Shown one piece after another: positions 50,995 through 60,037 of a DNA stretch of 64,000 nt (positions within the stretch are counted from its first letter, which is position 1; every line of letters begins with the position of its first letter). Both the position numbers and the translations under genes were made by a program. The notes beneath the pieces were generated by a model. The model saw nothing but the letters and a program-made list of their open reading frames with translations, searched no databases and was not told the origin of the DNA. The DNA is from Anaerococcus sp. Marseille-P3915 (GTDB lineage: Bacteria; Bacillota; Clostridia; Tissierellales; Peptoniphilaceae), in contig NZ_LT984887.1 of the NCBI RefSeq assembly GCF_900258475.1, forward strand, positions 1,312,306 through 1,376,305, read 5' to 3'.

Positions 50995-53370
50995 TTAGTC
51001 TATTTTCCAAATATCATCTGCATATTCTAGGATTGTTCTATCTGATGAGAAGAATCCAGCGTTTGCGATATTCTTTAGGCACTTTCTTGCCCATTCTTTT
51101 CTATTTCTAAATTCTTTGTTTAATTTAGCCTGTGTTTCTTTATAAGATGCGAAATCTTTTAATAGGTAGTATTGGTCAGCTCTACCGCCATTTTGTGGCT
51201 TGATTAGCTCGTTATAGATGTCTAGGAAGTAGTAAGAATCTTGGTCTTTGAATTCTCCACTTACTAGGGAATCTACTACATCTTTGATGTCTTCATCCTT
51301 GCTATAGTATTCAAAAGCATTGTAAGAATCTGCTATTTCTGCTAATTCTTCTACTGTTGCTCCGAATCTGTAGTTGTTTTCTTCGCCTGCTTCTTCAAAG
51401 ATTTCTACGTTAGCTCCATCTAGGGTTCCTAGGGTTAGGGCACCGTTTAGCATGAATTTCATGTTACCTGTACCACTTGCTTCCTTACCAGCTGTTGAGA
51501 TTTGTTCACTTACATCTGCTGCTGGGAAGAGTTTTTCAGCGTAGGTTACTCTGTAGTTTTCTACGAATACAACCTTTAGCTTGTCATTTACATCCTTATC
51601 GTTGTTTACTACTCTTGCTACTTCGTTTGCAAGTTTAATCATTCCCTTTGCTCTAAAGTATCCTGGAGCTGCCTTACCACCAAAGATAAAGGTTGTTGGT
51701 GTGAAGTCTAGGTCTGGGTTTTTCTTTAGTTTGTGATATAGGTGGATGATGTGAAGGATGTTAAGGTGTTGTCTCTTGTATTCGTGGATTCTCTTGATTT
51801 GGATATCATAGATTGAATGTGAGTCAATTTTTATTCCTTCATTTTCTAGGATGTATTTAGCTAGTTGGTCTTTCTTTGTTTGTTTGATTGATAAGAACTC
51901 ATCTAGGACTTTTTCATCATCTAGGAATTTCTCTAGACCCTTTAGCATTGCTAGGTCTTTTTTCCAAGCGTCTGTGCCTAGTTTTTCTGTGATGAAGTTT
52001 GTTAGTTCTCTATTAGCGTATACTAACCATCTTCTTGGTGTGATTCCGTTTGTCTTGTTGTTGAATTTCTCTGGGCTTTCCTTATACCATTCTTTGAAGG
52101 TATCATCTTTTAAGATTTGTGAGTGGATTTCAGCTACACCATTTACAGAAAATCCTACATAGATTGCAAGGTTTGCCATGTGTACTAGATCGCCTGTTAC
52201 GATTCTGTATGGATCTATTGCCTTGTCGCTGAAGCCTCTATCTTTGAATTCTTTTACAAGTTTCTTATCGATTTGTTCTACGATTTCTAGACATCTTGGG
52301 CTTACTTCTTCCATTAGGTCAAATGACCATTTTTCTAGGGCTTCTTGAAGTACTGTGTGGTTTGTAAAAGCAAATACCTTGTTTGCTATTGCTAGTGCAT
52401 CTTCAAAGTATATACCATTTTCATCTACTAATACCCTTACTAACTCTGGAATTGCCATGATTGGGTGGGTATCGTTTAGTTGGATTACGTGATATCTTGC
52501 GAAGTTTTCGAATTTGAGGTCTTCTGGGAAGTCTCTCTTGTATTTTTCTACCATATCTTGGATTGATGCTGAACAGAAGAAGTATTGTTGTTTTAATCTT
52601 AATAGCTTTCCTGCTCTTTGCATATCATTTGGATATAGGACTCTTGTGATGTCTTCTGCCCTGTTTTTCTCAGCTACTGCATCGTCATATTCGAAGTTGT
52701 TGAATTTAGCAAAGTCAAATTCTCTAAATGGTTCTGATTGCCACAATCTAAGTGTGTTTACTACACCATTTTCAAAACCAACTACTGGCATATCATATGG
52801 TACTGCCTTTACTTGTTGGTCTCTAAATTTAACTATTTTCGCATCAGAGTCTACTCTGATTGACCAGCCGTCACCATCTTTTATCCAGCTATCGCCGTAT
52901 TCTACTTGGAAGCCATTTTCGATTGCTTGTTTAAAGATACCTTCACGATATCTAACACCGTAACCATATAGGCTTAGTTTTTGGCTGGCAGCTGAATCCA
53001 TGAAGCATGCTGCTAGTCTTCCTAGACCACCATTACCAAGGGCTGCATCATCTTCATAGTCTTCTATTTCTTCAAAGTCTATGCCCATTTCATTTAAAAG
53101 TTCTTTTACTTCATCATAGATTCCTAGGTTGATAAGGTTATTTCCTAGAGATCTACCAATTAAGAATTCTGCTGATAGATAGTAAGCTTTTCTTTCTTTT
53201 CTAACTTTTTGCTTACTTCTTCTCCAATCTTGGTTGATTAGTCCCATGATTGTATCGCAAAGGGCATCATATCTGTCCTTATCTGATGTATCTTCAAAGC
53301 TTTTTAGAGTAATTCTTTGAAGATTTTCCATGTACTGATCAGCAAATTTTTCCTTAACTAACTTATTCAT
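50995..53370 (-). CDS. glgP: Glycogen/maltodextrin phosphorylase
   Basis: 791 residues of the GT35 family that release glucose-1-phosphate from alpha-1,4-glucan. N-terminal signatures: YYLSAEFLIGRSLGNNL and DAALGNGGLGRLAACF; the PLP lysine is in EASGTGNMKFMLNGALTLGT. Length fits a bacterial GlgP/MalP. It overlaps malQ by one base; MalQ makes the longer chains it uses. No ADP-glucose synthesis genes are in view. Confidence 0.95.
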   Translation of the reverse strand: MNKLVKEKFADQYMENLQRITLKSFEDTSDKDRYDALCDTIMGLINQDWRRSKQKVRKERKAYYLSAEFLIGRSLGNNLINLGIYDEVKELLNEMGIDFEEIEDYEDDAALGNGGLGRLAACFMDSAASQKLSLYGYGVRYREGIFKQAIENGFQVEYGDSWIKDGDGWSIRVDSDAKIVKFRDQQVKAVPYDMPVVGFENGVVNTLRLWQSEPFREFDFAKFNNFEYDDAVAEKNRAEDITRVLYPNDMQRAGKLLRLKQQYFFCSASIQDMVEKYKRDFPEDLKFENFARYHVIQLNDTHPIMAIPELVRVLVDENGIYFEDALAIANKVFAFTNHTVLQEALEKWSFDLMEEVSPRCLEIVEQIDKKLVKEFKDRGFSDKAIDPYRIVTGDLVHMANLAIYVGFSVNGVAEIHSQILKDDTFKEWYKESPEKFNNKTNGITPRRWLVYANRELTNFITEKLGTDAWKKDLAMLKGLEKFLDDEKVLDEFLSIKQTKKDQLAKYILENEGIKIDSHSIYDIQIKRIHEYKRQHLNILHIIHLYHKLKKNPDLDFTPTTFIFGGKAAPGYFRAKGMIKLANEVARVVNNDKDVNDKLKVVFVENYRVTYAEKLFPAADVSEQISTAGKEASGTGNMKFMLNGALTLGTLDGANVEIFEEAGEENNYRFGATVEELAEIADSYNAFEYYSKDEDIKDVVDSLVSGEFKDQDSYYFLDIYNELIKPQNGGRADQYYLLKDFASYKETQAKLNKEFRNRKEWARKCLKNIANAGFFSSDRTILEYADDIWKID

Positions 53371-54884
53371 TAAATCCTCCCGTAAGTTTTTGCCATCTTT
53401 TCATATTTTTCAGCGATTTTCTTATCGAAGTCGCTTTCTACCGCTCTCCAATCCCAGTTTCCACCTACGATACCCGGACAGTTTATCCTTGCCTCATTGC
53501 CAAGGCCGAATAGGTCTTGGATTTCAAACATACATACGTCTGATACTGATCCCATAAGATTTCTTGCTATTATCTCTCTTATGTTCTCATCTTTTTCATC
53601 TTCACCGATTCCAAAATATGTCCTTATAAGTTCTAATAAATGTTCGTCAGCATTATCTAAGAATCCTTGAAGAGTGTCAGAGTCGTGGGTTGATGCGTAT
53701 ACCATTGAGTTTCTCTCGTAATTGTGTGGTAAATATTCGCTATCAAAATTATCACCGAAGGCAAATTGTATTACCTTCATGCCTGGGAAGGCATAGTGGT
53801 TTATCAAATCTTCTACTTCTTTTGTTATAAAGCCTAAGTCTTCTGCTATATATTTTGCATCTGGATAGCTTTCTTTGATTGCATCGAAGAAGTCATAAGG
53901 TAATCCCTTTTCCCATTTTCCGTATCTTGCTGTATCGTCTGTTGCTGGTATGACATAGTAAGCTTCAAATCCTCTAAAGTGATCTAGTCTTAGTATATCA
54001 TAAAGTTTGAGGCAGGCTCCAATCCTTCTTTTCCAAAAGTCGAATCCTTCAACATCCCTCATGTATTCCCAGCGGTAAACAGGGTTGCCCCAGAGTTGTC
54101 CATCTTCTGAATAATCATCTGGAGGCGCTCCACCAACTACTATAGGTCGTTTTGTTTCTTTATCAAGTTTAAGTATCTCATAATTAACCCAAGCATCTGC
54201 AGAATCGTAGGCTACATAAATTGGAAGATCGCCTATTATCTCGATTTCATGCCTATTTGCAAATTCTTTTAATTTATTCCATTGTTTAAAAAATTCGTAT
54301 TGAAGATAGACATAAAAATCTATTAATTCTTTATTTTCTTTTTTAAATTCATCTAGGGCAGATTTTTTTCTATTTCTAAGATCTTCATCCCAAAATTCCC
54401 AAGACTTATCAAGGTTATCTTTCTTAATAGCCATAAATAGGGCGTAATCTTCTAGCCAATTAGCTTCCGCTTTTCTAAATTCTTTGATTTCCTTGGCGTA
54501 TTTTTCTTTAGCATTTTTATAAGCTATTTCTAAGACCCTATATCTTACATTGTAGAGTTTGGCATAGTCTATTTCTCTTTCGTTCCCACCAAAATCTATA
54601 TTTTCTAGGTCTTCTTTTTCTAAAAGTCCATCTTCTATTAACATATCTAAGTCTATGAAGTATGGATTGCCTGCAAAGGATGAGAATGATTGGTAAGGGC
54701 TATCTCCGTAGGAGGTTTGGCCTAGAGGTAGGATTTGCCAATATTTGGCTCCACAATCATTTAGATAATCTACAAAGTCATAGGCTGCCTTTCCAAAGGT
54801 GCCGATACCATAATTTGATGGCAGTGAAAATATTGGCATGATTATGCCATATGATCTGTCTAATCTTTTTTGTTGTTTATTCAT
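53370..54884 (-). CDS. malQ: 4-alpha-glucanotransferase MalQ (amylomaltase)
   Basis: 504 residues of GH77. Nucleophile Asp in LRLDHFRGF, acid/base Glu in AEDLGF, and third Asp in STHDSDTLQGF are present, together with GGAPPDDYSEDGQLWGNPVY. It moves glucan chains between maltodextrins. ATG 54884 with AAAGGAA is chosen; a TTG 15 bases upstream opens the frame. It overlaps the preceding gene by eight bases. Confidence 0.94.
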   Translation of the reverse strand: MNKQQKRLDRSYGIIMPIFSLPSNYGIGTFGKAAYDFVDYLNDCGAKYWQILPLGQTSYGDSPYQSFSSFAGNPYFIDLDMLIEDGLLEKEDLENIDFGGNEREIDYAKLYNVRYRVLEIAYKNAKEKYAKEIKEFRKAEANWLEDYALFMAIKKDNLDKSWEFWDEDLRNRKKSALDEFKKENKELIDFYVYLQYEFFKQWNKLKEFANRHEIEIIGDLPIYVAYDSADAWVNYEILKLDKETKRPIVVGGAPPDDYSEDGQLWGNPVYRWEYMRDVEGFDFWKRRIGACLKLYDILRLDHFRGFEAYYVIPATDDTARYGKWEKGLPYDFFDAIKESYPDAKYIAEDLGFITKEVEDLINHYAFPGMKVIQFAFGDNFDSEYLPHNYERNSMVYASTHDSDTLQGFLDNADEHLLELIRTYFGIGEDEKDENIREIIARNLMGSVSDVCMFEIQDLFGLGNEARINCPGIVGGNWDWRAVESDFDKKIAEKYEKMAKTYGRI

Positions 54885-55485
54885 AAATATTCCTTTCAAA
54901 ATATATTAGGCCTGTATAGGTCCTTAGACTCTTATCAAAATCTTCTAGGTAGAAGGAATGTCTTCTGCCCCAGCTTGATACGACTAGTTCACGCTTATCA
55001 TTTTTCTTATTCATCTCTGTTATAACTAGGCCGTGGTGGCTCATTATATCTATGTCCCTGCTTAGCCAATTTATAAAGATAACAGGAGAGTCTTTAGCCA
55101 AGGCTTCTTCTATGAAAGCAATCTTTTTTTCTAAAGATACCTTCTTAAGGAGGTTTTCCTCAAGAATCCTGTAAGATAAACCTAGGTTCATCTGATGATT
55201 TAAAATTCTTATCCTCCTAAGAAGAGAACTGGCTGTGGGAACCCCATTTGCTTTGGGTCTTAGCCTTCTATAAAATTTATATTGCATATCATTGTAGGTT
55301 TTAAAATCTACAAGTCCCCTTTCAAACATGTAAAAATACACATTGGTAAAGGCTGTCACCACACAGGCCCTATCCCTAAAAAACTTGGATAAACCAAGTT
55401 CTTTAAGCCATTCCTGATGGCCACCATAGTAGGTCGCACCTTCCTTTAGGACGGGGACAAAATAATTACTCTCTTTAAGCTTCAT
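54877..55485 (-). CDS. Hypothetical protein with papain-like cysteine peptidase pattern
   Basis: 202 residues, no signal peptide. RACVVTAFTNVYFYM, HHGLVITEM and VVSSWGRRHSFYLEDF give an ordered Cys-His-(Asp/Asn) pattern seen in C39-like/papain-fold proteins. I do not recognise the family. ATG 55485 is chosen (TTG at 55497 would add four residues). Its two ends overlap the upstream AI-2E-family gene and malQ, so it is firmly in the glucan operon. No substrate is suggested by the context. Confidence 0.7.
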   Translation of the reverse strand: MKLKESNYFVPVLKEGATYYGGHQEWLKELGLSKFFRDRACVVTAFTNVYFYMFERGLVDFKTYNDMQYKFYRRLRPKANGVPTASSLLRRIRILNHQMNLGLSYRILEENLLKKVSLEKKIAFIEEALAKDSPVIFINWLSRDIDIMSHHGLVITEMNKKNDKRELVVSSWGRRHSFYLEDFDKSLRTYTGLIYFERNIYE

Positions 55486-56683
55486 CTCCGATATCAATCT
55501 CCTCTATAGTATAACTTTTATCTTCCTTCTCTTTAATCTTGGCATCATCAAAGTTCTTTTCCTTAAGCTTGTTATTAATCTTTTCTAGATAGAGGGTGTA
55601 AAATACTGATACAACTGGTATTGATATCAGCATGCCCCAAATTCCAAACAAGGACCCACCTATAGTTACAGATGCCATTACCCAAACAGCAGGAAGGCCT
55701 ATTGCATCGCCTGCTATATAAGGGAAGATTAGGTTCTCTTGGATTTGTTGAATGATAACATTGTAGGCCAAAAATATAAGGGCCTTAAATGGTGATTCAA
55801 CAAAAATCAATATAGCTGAAAATCCAGTACCAAAGATTGGACCAAAGATAGGTATAAGGTCTGATATACCGACCACTATCGAAATAATTGGCGCATTTGG
55901 TATCTTAAATATCTTCATACCTATAAAGGTGAGGACAGATAGGCAAAGTACTGATATCATCCTTGAAAATACATAATCCTTGAAGGTGTTATAGGAAAGT
56001 GATAGGACCTTGTTGATATAGTCAGCCCTTTCCTCGCTAAGCAAAGCATAGATAAGTCTTGTGCCATTTGTCTTAAGCATTTTCTTATAAATTAACACAA
56101 AGATAGAGAAAACTATCATTGTAAAAATCCCAATTACACCGCTGGATACTGAGTTTAAAAATCCTGTAGCCTTTGAGAAAAGGTCAACATCATTGCCATC
56201 TATAAATGAAAAGATAGCATTTCTAACATTGTACCAACCCACACCGCTAAAGGCATTCATGAATTTATTAGCGTAAGGCTCTGTCAATTCATGTTTTTTT
56301 AGAAAATGATAGGTTGAATTTACAAAGTCTGGCCACCTGATAGAGAAGGTATAAACAATCTTGACCATAGATGGAATCAAGATATTTATAAGTATGACTA
56401 GAAAAGCTATAAGCAAGGCCCAAGATATGAGGATAGAGCATATTGATATAAGCTTTCCATACTTAGATTTTTTATCAAGGCTGTTTAACTTCCTCTCAAA
56501 AAAATTGGTCGGAATACTCATCATAAAGGCCAAGGCCCCACCCACAATAAAGGGTGAAATGACCGCATAGAGGGTGGAAAAAGCCTTAGACACTTCTCCT
56601 ATATAAAATAACCCAAAATACAATAAAATTCCGATAACTACTACCTTAAGTAGATTTTTAGTTTGTCTATCTAATTCTTTCAT
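55475..56683 (-). CDS. AI-2E/PerM-family membrane protein, copy 1
   Basis: 402 residues with seven to eight membrane helices and a long central soluble loop; VVGISDLIPIFGPIFGT and GDAIGLPAVWVMASVTIGGSLFGIWG are family hallmarks. The family includes putative autoinducer-2 exporters and sodium/proton antiporters, so transport substrate cannot be given. First gene of the glucan operon. A second homologue lies at 57424-58647. Confidence 0.87.
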   Translation of the reverse strand: MKELDRQTKNLLKVVVIGILLYFGLFYIGEVSKAFSTLYAVISPFIVGGALAFMMSIPTNFFERKLNSLDKKSKYGKLISICSILISWALLIAFLVILINILIPSMVKIVYTFSIRWPDFVNSTYHFLKKHELTEPYANKFMNAFSGVGWYNVRNAIFSFIDGNDVDLFSKATGFLNSVSSGVIGIFTMIVFSIFVLIYKKMLKTNGTRLIYALLSEERADYINKVLSLSYNTFKDYVFSRMISVLCLSVLTFIGMKIFKIPNAPIISIVVGISDLIPIFGPIFGTGFSAILIFVESPFKALIFLAYNVIIQQIQENLIFPYIAGDAIGLPAVWVMASVTIGGSLFGIWGMLISIPVVSVFYTLYLEKINNKLKEKNFDDAKIKEKEDKSYTIEEIDIGDEA

Positions 56684-56716
56684 CCTAACACCCTTCTTTT
56701 TTCATAATTTATATTC

Positions 56717-56745
56717 ATTTTACCATTAATTGTGATAATAGTTAA
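56717..56745 (-). promoter_or_regulatory. Promoter of the AI-2E-malQ-glgP-ZIP operon
   Basis: On the minus strand TTAACT (56740-56745), 17 bases, TAAAAT (56717-56722). It overlaps the divergent thiN promoter, so the two could interfere. Confidence 0.6.
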
Positions 56746-56759
56746 GAAAATGTTATAAT
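56730..56759 (+). promoter_or_regulatory. Promoter of thiN
   Basis: TTGTGA (56730-56735), 18 bases, TATAAT (56754-56759), followed by AAAGGAG and the thiN ATG. No TPP riboswitch is present here. Confidence 0.7.
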
Positions 56760-56776
56760 AAAATAAAGGAGTAAGA

Positions 56777-57391
56777 ATGAAAAGGTGTTTTATAATAGCT
56801 GGCGGAGATTTTGACGGCTTTTTTGATGAAATATGTGAAAATGATTTGGTGATTACAGCTGATAAAGGCTTTCGTTATGGTGAGAGAGAAAAAATAAAAA
56901 TTGACTACGCAATTGGAGATTTCGACTCTACAGATAGGCCTGATTTTAAAAATATAATAGCCCTAAATCCTATAAAAGACTTCACTGACACAGTTGCAGC
57001 TATTAGGCTTGCAATAGATAAGGGCTATAGGGAAATTATAATCTATGGTGGCCTAGGAGGACGAGAATCTCACACGATTTCAAATATAAAAACCCTCCTC
57101 CATTTTAAGAAAAAGGGTGTAAATATTTCTCTAAAGGCAAGGGGCAAGGAAATTTTTGTCATAGATTCTGACTTTTCTTATAAATTCAATGATAAAGATT
57201 TTTATGTATCAATTTTTGCCCTAGATGAAGAGTCCATCCTTTCGATAGACGGTCTTGCCTATGAGCTTGACTCTTATAAAATGAGTCTTGATGATAGCCT
57301 GGGAGTTTCTAATCAGACTAAGGGATGCGATTTTAAAATCAGCCTAGAAGCGGGCTACTTGCTAATAATTTTTGAAGATTTTTCCATATAA
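56777..57391 (+). CDS. thiN: Thiamine pyrophosphokinase ThiN
   Basis: 204 residues. Catalytic motifs: AIGDFDS (about 52-58), KDFTDTVAAI and YGGLGGRESHTISNI. It converts thiamine to TPP using ATP. The usual GGRxDH signature reads GGRESH here: a Ser replaces the Asp beside the conserved His. The C-terminal domain (SLGVSNQ) is intact. Alone in its transcript, without a TPP riboswitch. Works with ThiD/CytX elsewhere in the window. Confidence 0.9.
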   Translation: MKRCFIIAGGDFDGFFDEICENDLVITADKGFRYGEREKIKIDYAIGDFDSTDRPDFKNIIALNPIKDFTDTVAAIRLAIDKGYREIIIYGGLGGRESHTISNIKTLLHFKKKGVNISLKARGKEIFVIDSDFSYKFNDKDFYVSIFALDEESILSIDGLAYELDSYKMSLDDSLGVSNQTKGCDFKISLEAGYLLIIFEDFSI

Positions 57392-57423
57392 AAAGCTAGC
57401 AGTTTTTTGCCGCTAGCTTTTTT
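57391..57423. terminator. Bidirectional terminator between thiN and AI-2E copy 2
   Basis: AAAAGCTAGC pairs with GCTAGCTTTT, loop about 11 bases, T run on the plus side. Confidence 0.88.
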
Positions 57424-58647
57424 CTATATATCTTTTAAATTTTCCGCTCTTATTTCTTCGTAAGTCTTTTTCCTTAAATTTTCTATTTCTTCTTCACTGA
57501 TATTTTTATTTTTAAGTTTCTTTTTGGTATTATCTGTCACAAGTGTGTAGATTACAGTTGCAAGCGGTATGAATGCGACCATACCAAATACTCCGAAGAG
57601 TCCCCCGCCTATTACTACTGAAACAAAGATCCAAATAGCAGGTAGGCCTTGGTGCTTACCTATTACAAGTGGATAAAATATCTGTTGTTGGACTTGTTGT
57701 AATATTAGGATAAATATCAAAAATATAAGAGCTTTAGCTGGCGAATAGATAAATATCAAAATCATACCTATGGCTGTTGCTGAAAATGCTCCAATATATG
57801 GAATAATATCAAAAGCTCCCATAAGAATTGAAATCATGCCAGCTGATGGCAACCTTAGGATGAGCATTCCTATAAAGCAAGCCACACCTAGGGCAATGCA
57901 TGATAAGATTTTAGTTTCAAGAAACCTTGAAAATGATGCATAGGATAGTTTTGATACATAGATTATATTTTTGGCTACATCTATTGGAAGGTGGGCAAAG
58001 ATAAATCCTGTTATCCCATCTGCTAGTCCATTTCTATTTAGGCTAACATATATTGAAAAAATAAAGCCAATACCAAGGGCTAGGATTCCTTGTGATACGG
58101 TATTTATAATTGATCCAGTCTTATTTAGTATATTTGATTCTGAATTTAAAAAGTCTTGCAAGAAACCTGTCACAGTCCTGCTTATCCCATCTAAATCTAG
58201 ACTTTGAATCTTAGTTTCTAAAATATGGCTGGCCTTTTCTAAAAACTTGTAATCATCCAAAAAATCTACAAGCGAATCAAAAAATACGGGTATATTTTCG
58301 CTAAGCTTGGTAATTGCCCTGGTAAGCTCTGGTATTAAAACTGTTAGGACTATTGTCACCATTGCAAAAAATATAATCCATGAAATTGCCAAAGATAGGG
58401 TCAGGCTTAGGTTTTTATTTTTCTTAAAAGCATCAAATCTTGATAAAAGGTCATTGTGAAAAAAATTGACCGGAAGATTTATTATAAAGGCTATAACCAA
58501 TCCGTAAACTAGAGGCCTAAAAACCTGATAAGCCCTTGATAAAAATTCTCCAATCTTATCTATATAAAAAAATCCAAAATATATAGCTATCAGACAAAAT
58601 CCTACAAATATGTAACGTCTTGTCTTGCTATCGAGTAAATCTCTCAT
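57424..58647 (-). CDS. AI-2E/PerM-family membrane protein, copy 2
   Basis: 407 residues, paralogue of the protein at 55475-56683 with the same layout: N-terminal helix pair (FVGFCLIAIYFGFFYIDKIG), central soluble loop, then MGAFDIIPYIGAFSAT and GKHQGLPAIWIFVSVVIGG. It probably transports a small solute; substrate unknown. It lies downstream of the Asp23 module behind a hairpin. Confidence 0.87.
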   Translation of the reverse strand: MRDLLDSKTRRYIFVGFCLIAIYFGFFYIDKIGEFLSRAYQVFRPLVYGLVIAFIINLPVNFFHNDLLSRFDAFKKNKNLSLTLSLAISWIIFFAMVTIVLTVLIPELTRAITKLSENIPVFFDSLVDFLDDYKFLEKASHILETKIQSLDLDGISRTVTGFLQDFLNSESNILNKTGSIINTVSQGILALGIGFIFSIYVSLNRNGLADGITGFIFAHLPIDVAKNIIYVSKLSYASFSRFLETKILSCIALGVACFIGMLILRLPSAGMISILMGAFDIIPYIGAFSATAIGMILIFIYSPAKALIFLIFILILQQVQQQIFYPLVIGKHQGLPAIWIFVSVVIGGGLFGVFGMVAFIPLATVIYTLVTDNTKKKLKNKNISEEEIENLRKKTYEEIRAENLKDI

Positions 58648-58666
58648 ATTCTATCTCCATACTAAG

Positions 58667-58685
58667 AGGCCCGCTTAGCAGGCCT
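58667..58685 (-). other. Hairpin between Asp23 and AI-2E genes
   Basis: AGGCCTGC-TAA-GCGGGCCT; no T run on the minus side, so a processing or weak pausing structure is more likely than a terminator. Confidence 0.4.
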
Positions 58686-58690
58686 TATTT

Positions 58691-59146
58691 TTAGTAATTA
58701 TTTTGCTTTTTGTCAGCGTCAGAATTTGCTTGTTGTTTTTCTTGGTATTCTTTTCTTGTTAGAACATCCACAACATCCACATTTATTGTCACTACTTCGA
58801 GACCAGTCATCTCTCTAACATTAGAACTTACTACTCTTTGAATGTTGTTAAAGATTTCCCTAGCATTTTTGCCATATTCGATAATTACATCTAGGTTAAT
58901 CTTTGCTTCTCTTTCTCCAACTTCTACATTAACACCAGCAGTTCTCCTATCGCTGGAGCCAAAAAATGATCCGATAGAATCAGCAATATTACCCTTCATT
59001 TCAAGGATACCATCCACTTGATTAATGGCAATTCTAGCAATCTTAGCAACTACCTTATCTTCTATGATAAGCTTGCTTTCTTCATATTCCAATTCTCTAC
59101 CATCATTTAGGTCTTTTTTGATTTCTTTATTTAGATTATCTGTCAT
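58691..59146 (-). CDS. Asp23/Gls24-family envelope stress protein
   Basis: 151 residues; VVAKIARIAINQVDGILEMKG, GVNVEVGEREAKINLDVIIEYG and a C-terminal VTINVDVVDVLTRKEYQEK match the Asp23 family. In staphylococci Asp23 coats the inner membrane surface through AmaP. The next two genes upstream complete that set, so the same membrane-linked role is likely. Confidence 0.92.
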   Translation of the reverse strand: MTDNLNKEIKKDLNDGRELEYEESKLIIEDKVVAKIARIAINQVDGILEMKGNIADSIGSFFGSSDRRTAGVNVEVGEREAKINLDVIIEYGKNAREIFNNIQRVVSSNVREMTGLEVVTINVDVVDVLTRKEYQEKQQANSDADKKQNNY

Positions 59147-59155
59147 GTCTACTCC

Positions 59156-59440
59156 TTAATTTACAATTTTCCTAATTATTTGAAGCACTCTTACATCTTT
59201 ATCAAAATAAGCTCCGATCAAATAGCCTATTACCATCACTACCCAGATTCCCAAGGTCTTGAAAAAACCAAAGTTAAATAGGCAAATAAGGGTGATGAGG
59301 CTAAGGATTGTAGAGTTTATTTTCCCTTTGTTTAATCGATAGAAAGCAAGAAGAAATTTTTTATTGTTTTCTCTATTATCAAGCTTTCTCATCTCTACAT
59401 CATATATAGTATGATTTGTATCCTTGTTAATTTCTTCCAT
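59156..59440 (-). CDS. DUF2273-family small membrane protein
   Basis: 94 residues with two membrane helices (about 42-60 and 62-80) after a charged N-terminus, ending in DKDVRVLQIIRKIVN. DUF2273 proteins are regularly coded between amaP and asp23. ATG 59440 behind AGAAGAGAG is chosen over an upstream frame that lies within amaP. Function unknown beyond association with the membrane stress complex. Confidence 0.8.
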   Translation of the reverse strand: MEEINKDTNHTIYDVEMRKLDNRENNKKFLLAFYRLNKGKINSTILSLITLICLFNFGFFKTLGIWVVMVIGYLIGAYFDKDVRVLQIIRKIVN

Positions 59441-59996
59441 ATTCTCTCTTCTCTTTTTGCTTTTCCTTCTTTTCAATCTTTAGGTCGATTTTTATTTCAT
59501 CAAGTCCTGTAAGATTGTTTAAGCCCTTTTTTATCTCTTCTCTTACTCTTTCGGCAAGCTTGTCGATTGCTTGATCTGAATAGTCATCTGCCAAGATTTT
59601 TGCTTCAAGCTTGTTATTGTCAATAATTTTAGCCCTTGCCTTTATGGTTTCAAGTCCTAAAAACTTATTAACTGAGGATTTTATCGAAGATTCTAGAGAT
59701 CTTTGGGCTATAAGCACACTTCCCTTTTCATCTTCAATCAAGACGTCAAATCCCTTGTTGGAATTTTGTCTAAGTACAATAAGCAAAACTATTGCAAAAC
59801 CTATGAGTAAGATGCCTACAGCCATGAAAAAGAATTGAACAAAGGCTTCATTAGATACTAGTCTATAAAGATATTCATTGTAGACAAAGGCTTCAAAAAC
59901 AGCCTGGCCATCAATTCCAAAGGCCAAAAATAAGGCTCCTAAGAGGATTAAAACTATTAACATCAAAGAATAGAGAAATTTCATTAATTTTCCCAT
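59427..59996 (-). CDS. amaP: Alkaline-shock membrane anchor AmaP
   Basis: 189 residues: two N-terminal membrane helices (about 5-28 and 55-78), then an Asp23-like cytoplasmic domain (KGFDVLIEDEKGSVLIAQRS, LADDYSDQAIDKLAERV) and a Lys/Glu-rich tail. AAGGAG stands six bases before the ATG. It anchors Asp23 in the known system. It overlaps the DUF2273 gene by 14 bases. A small hairpin abuts its ribosome-binding site. Confidence 0.88.
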   Translation of the reverse strand: MGKLMKFLYSLMLIVLILLGALFLAFGIDGQAVFEAFVYNEYLYRLVSNEAFVQFFFMAVGILLIGFAIVLLIVLRQNSNKGFDVLIEDEKGSVLIAQRSLESSIKSSVNKFLGLETIKARAKIIDNNKLEAKILADDYSDQAIDKLAERVREEIKKGLNNLTGLDEIKIDLKIEKKEKQKEKREYGRN

Positions 59997-60008
59997 ATTT
60001 TTCTCCTT

Positions 60009-60024
60009 AGGGTATAAATACCCT
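60009..60024 (-). promoter_or_regulatory. Hairpin next to the amaP ribosome-binding site
   Basis: AGGGTAT-TT-ATACCCT, perfect palindrome, ends two bases from the AAGGAG of amaP. It could affect ribosome access. No T run follows, so it is unlikely to be a terminator for the ABC-F gene. Confidence 0.4.
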
Positions 60025-60037
60025 TGTTTTTTTCCTT

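Noticed and set aside
52514-52963. 149-codon plus-strand open frame
   Set aside because: Antisense to glgP, which is strongly conserved; no start signals.
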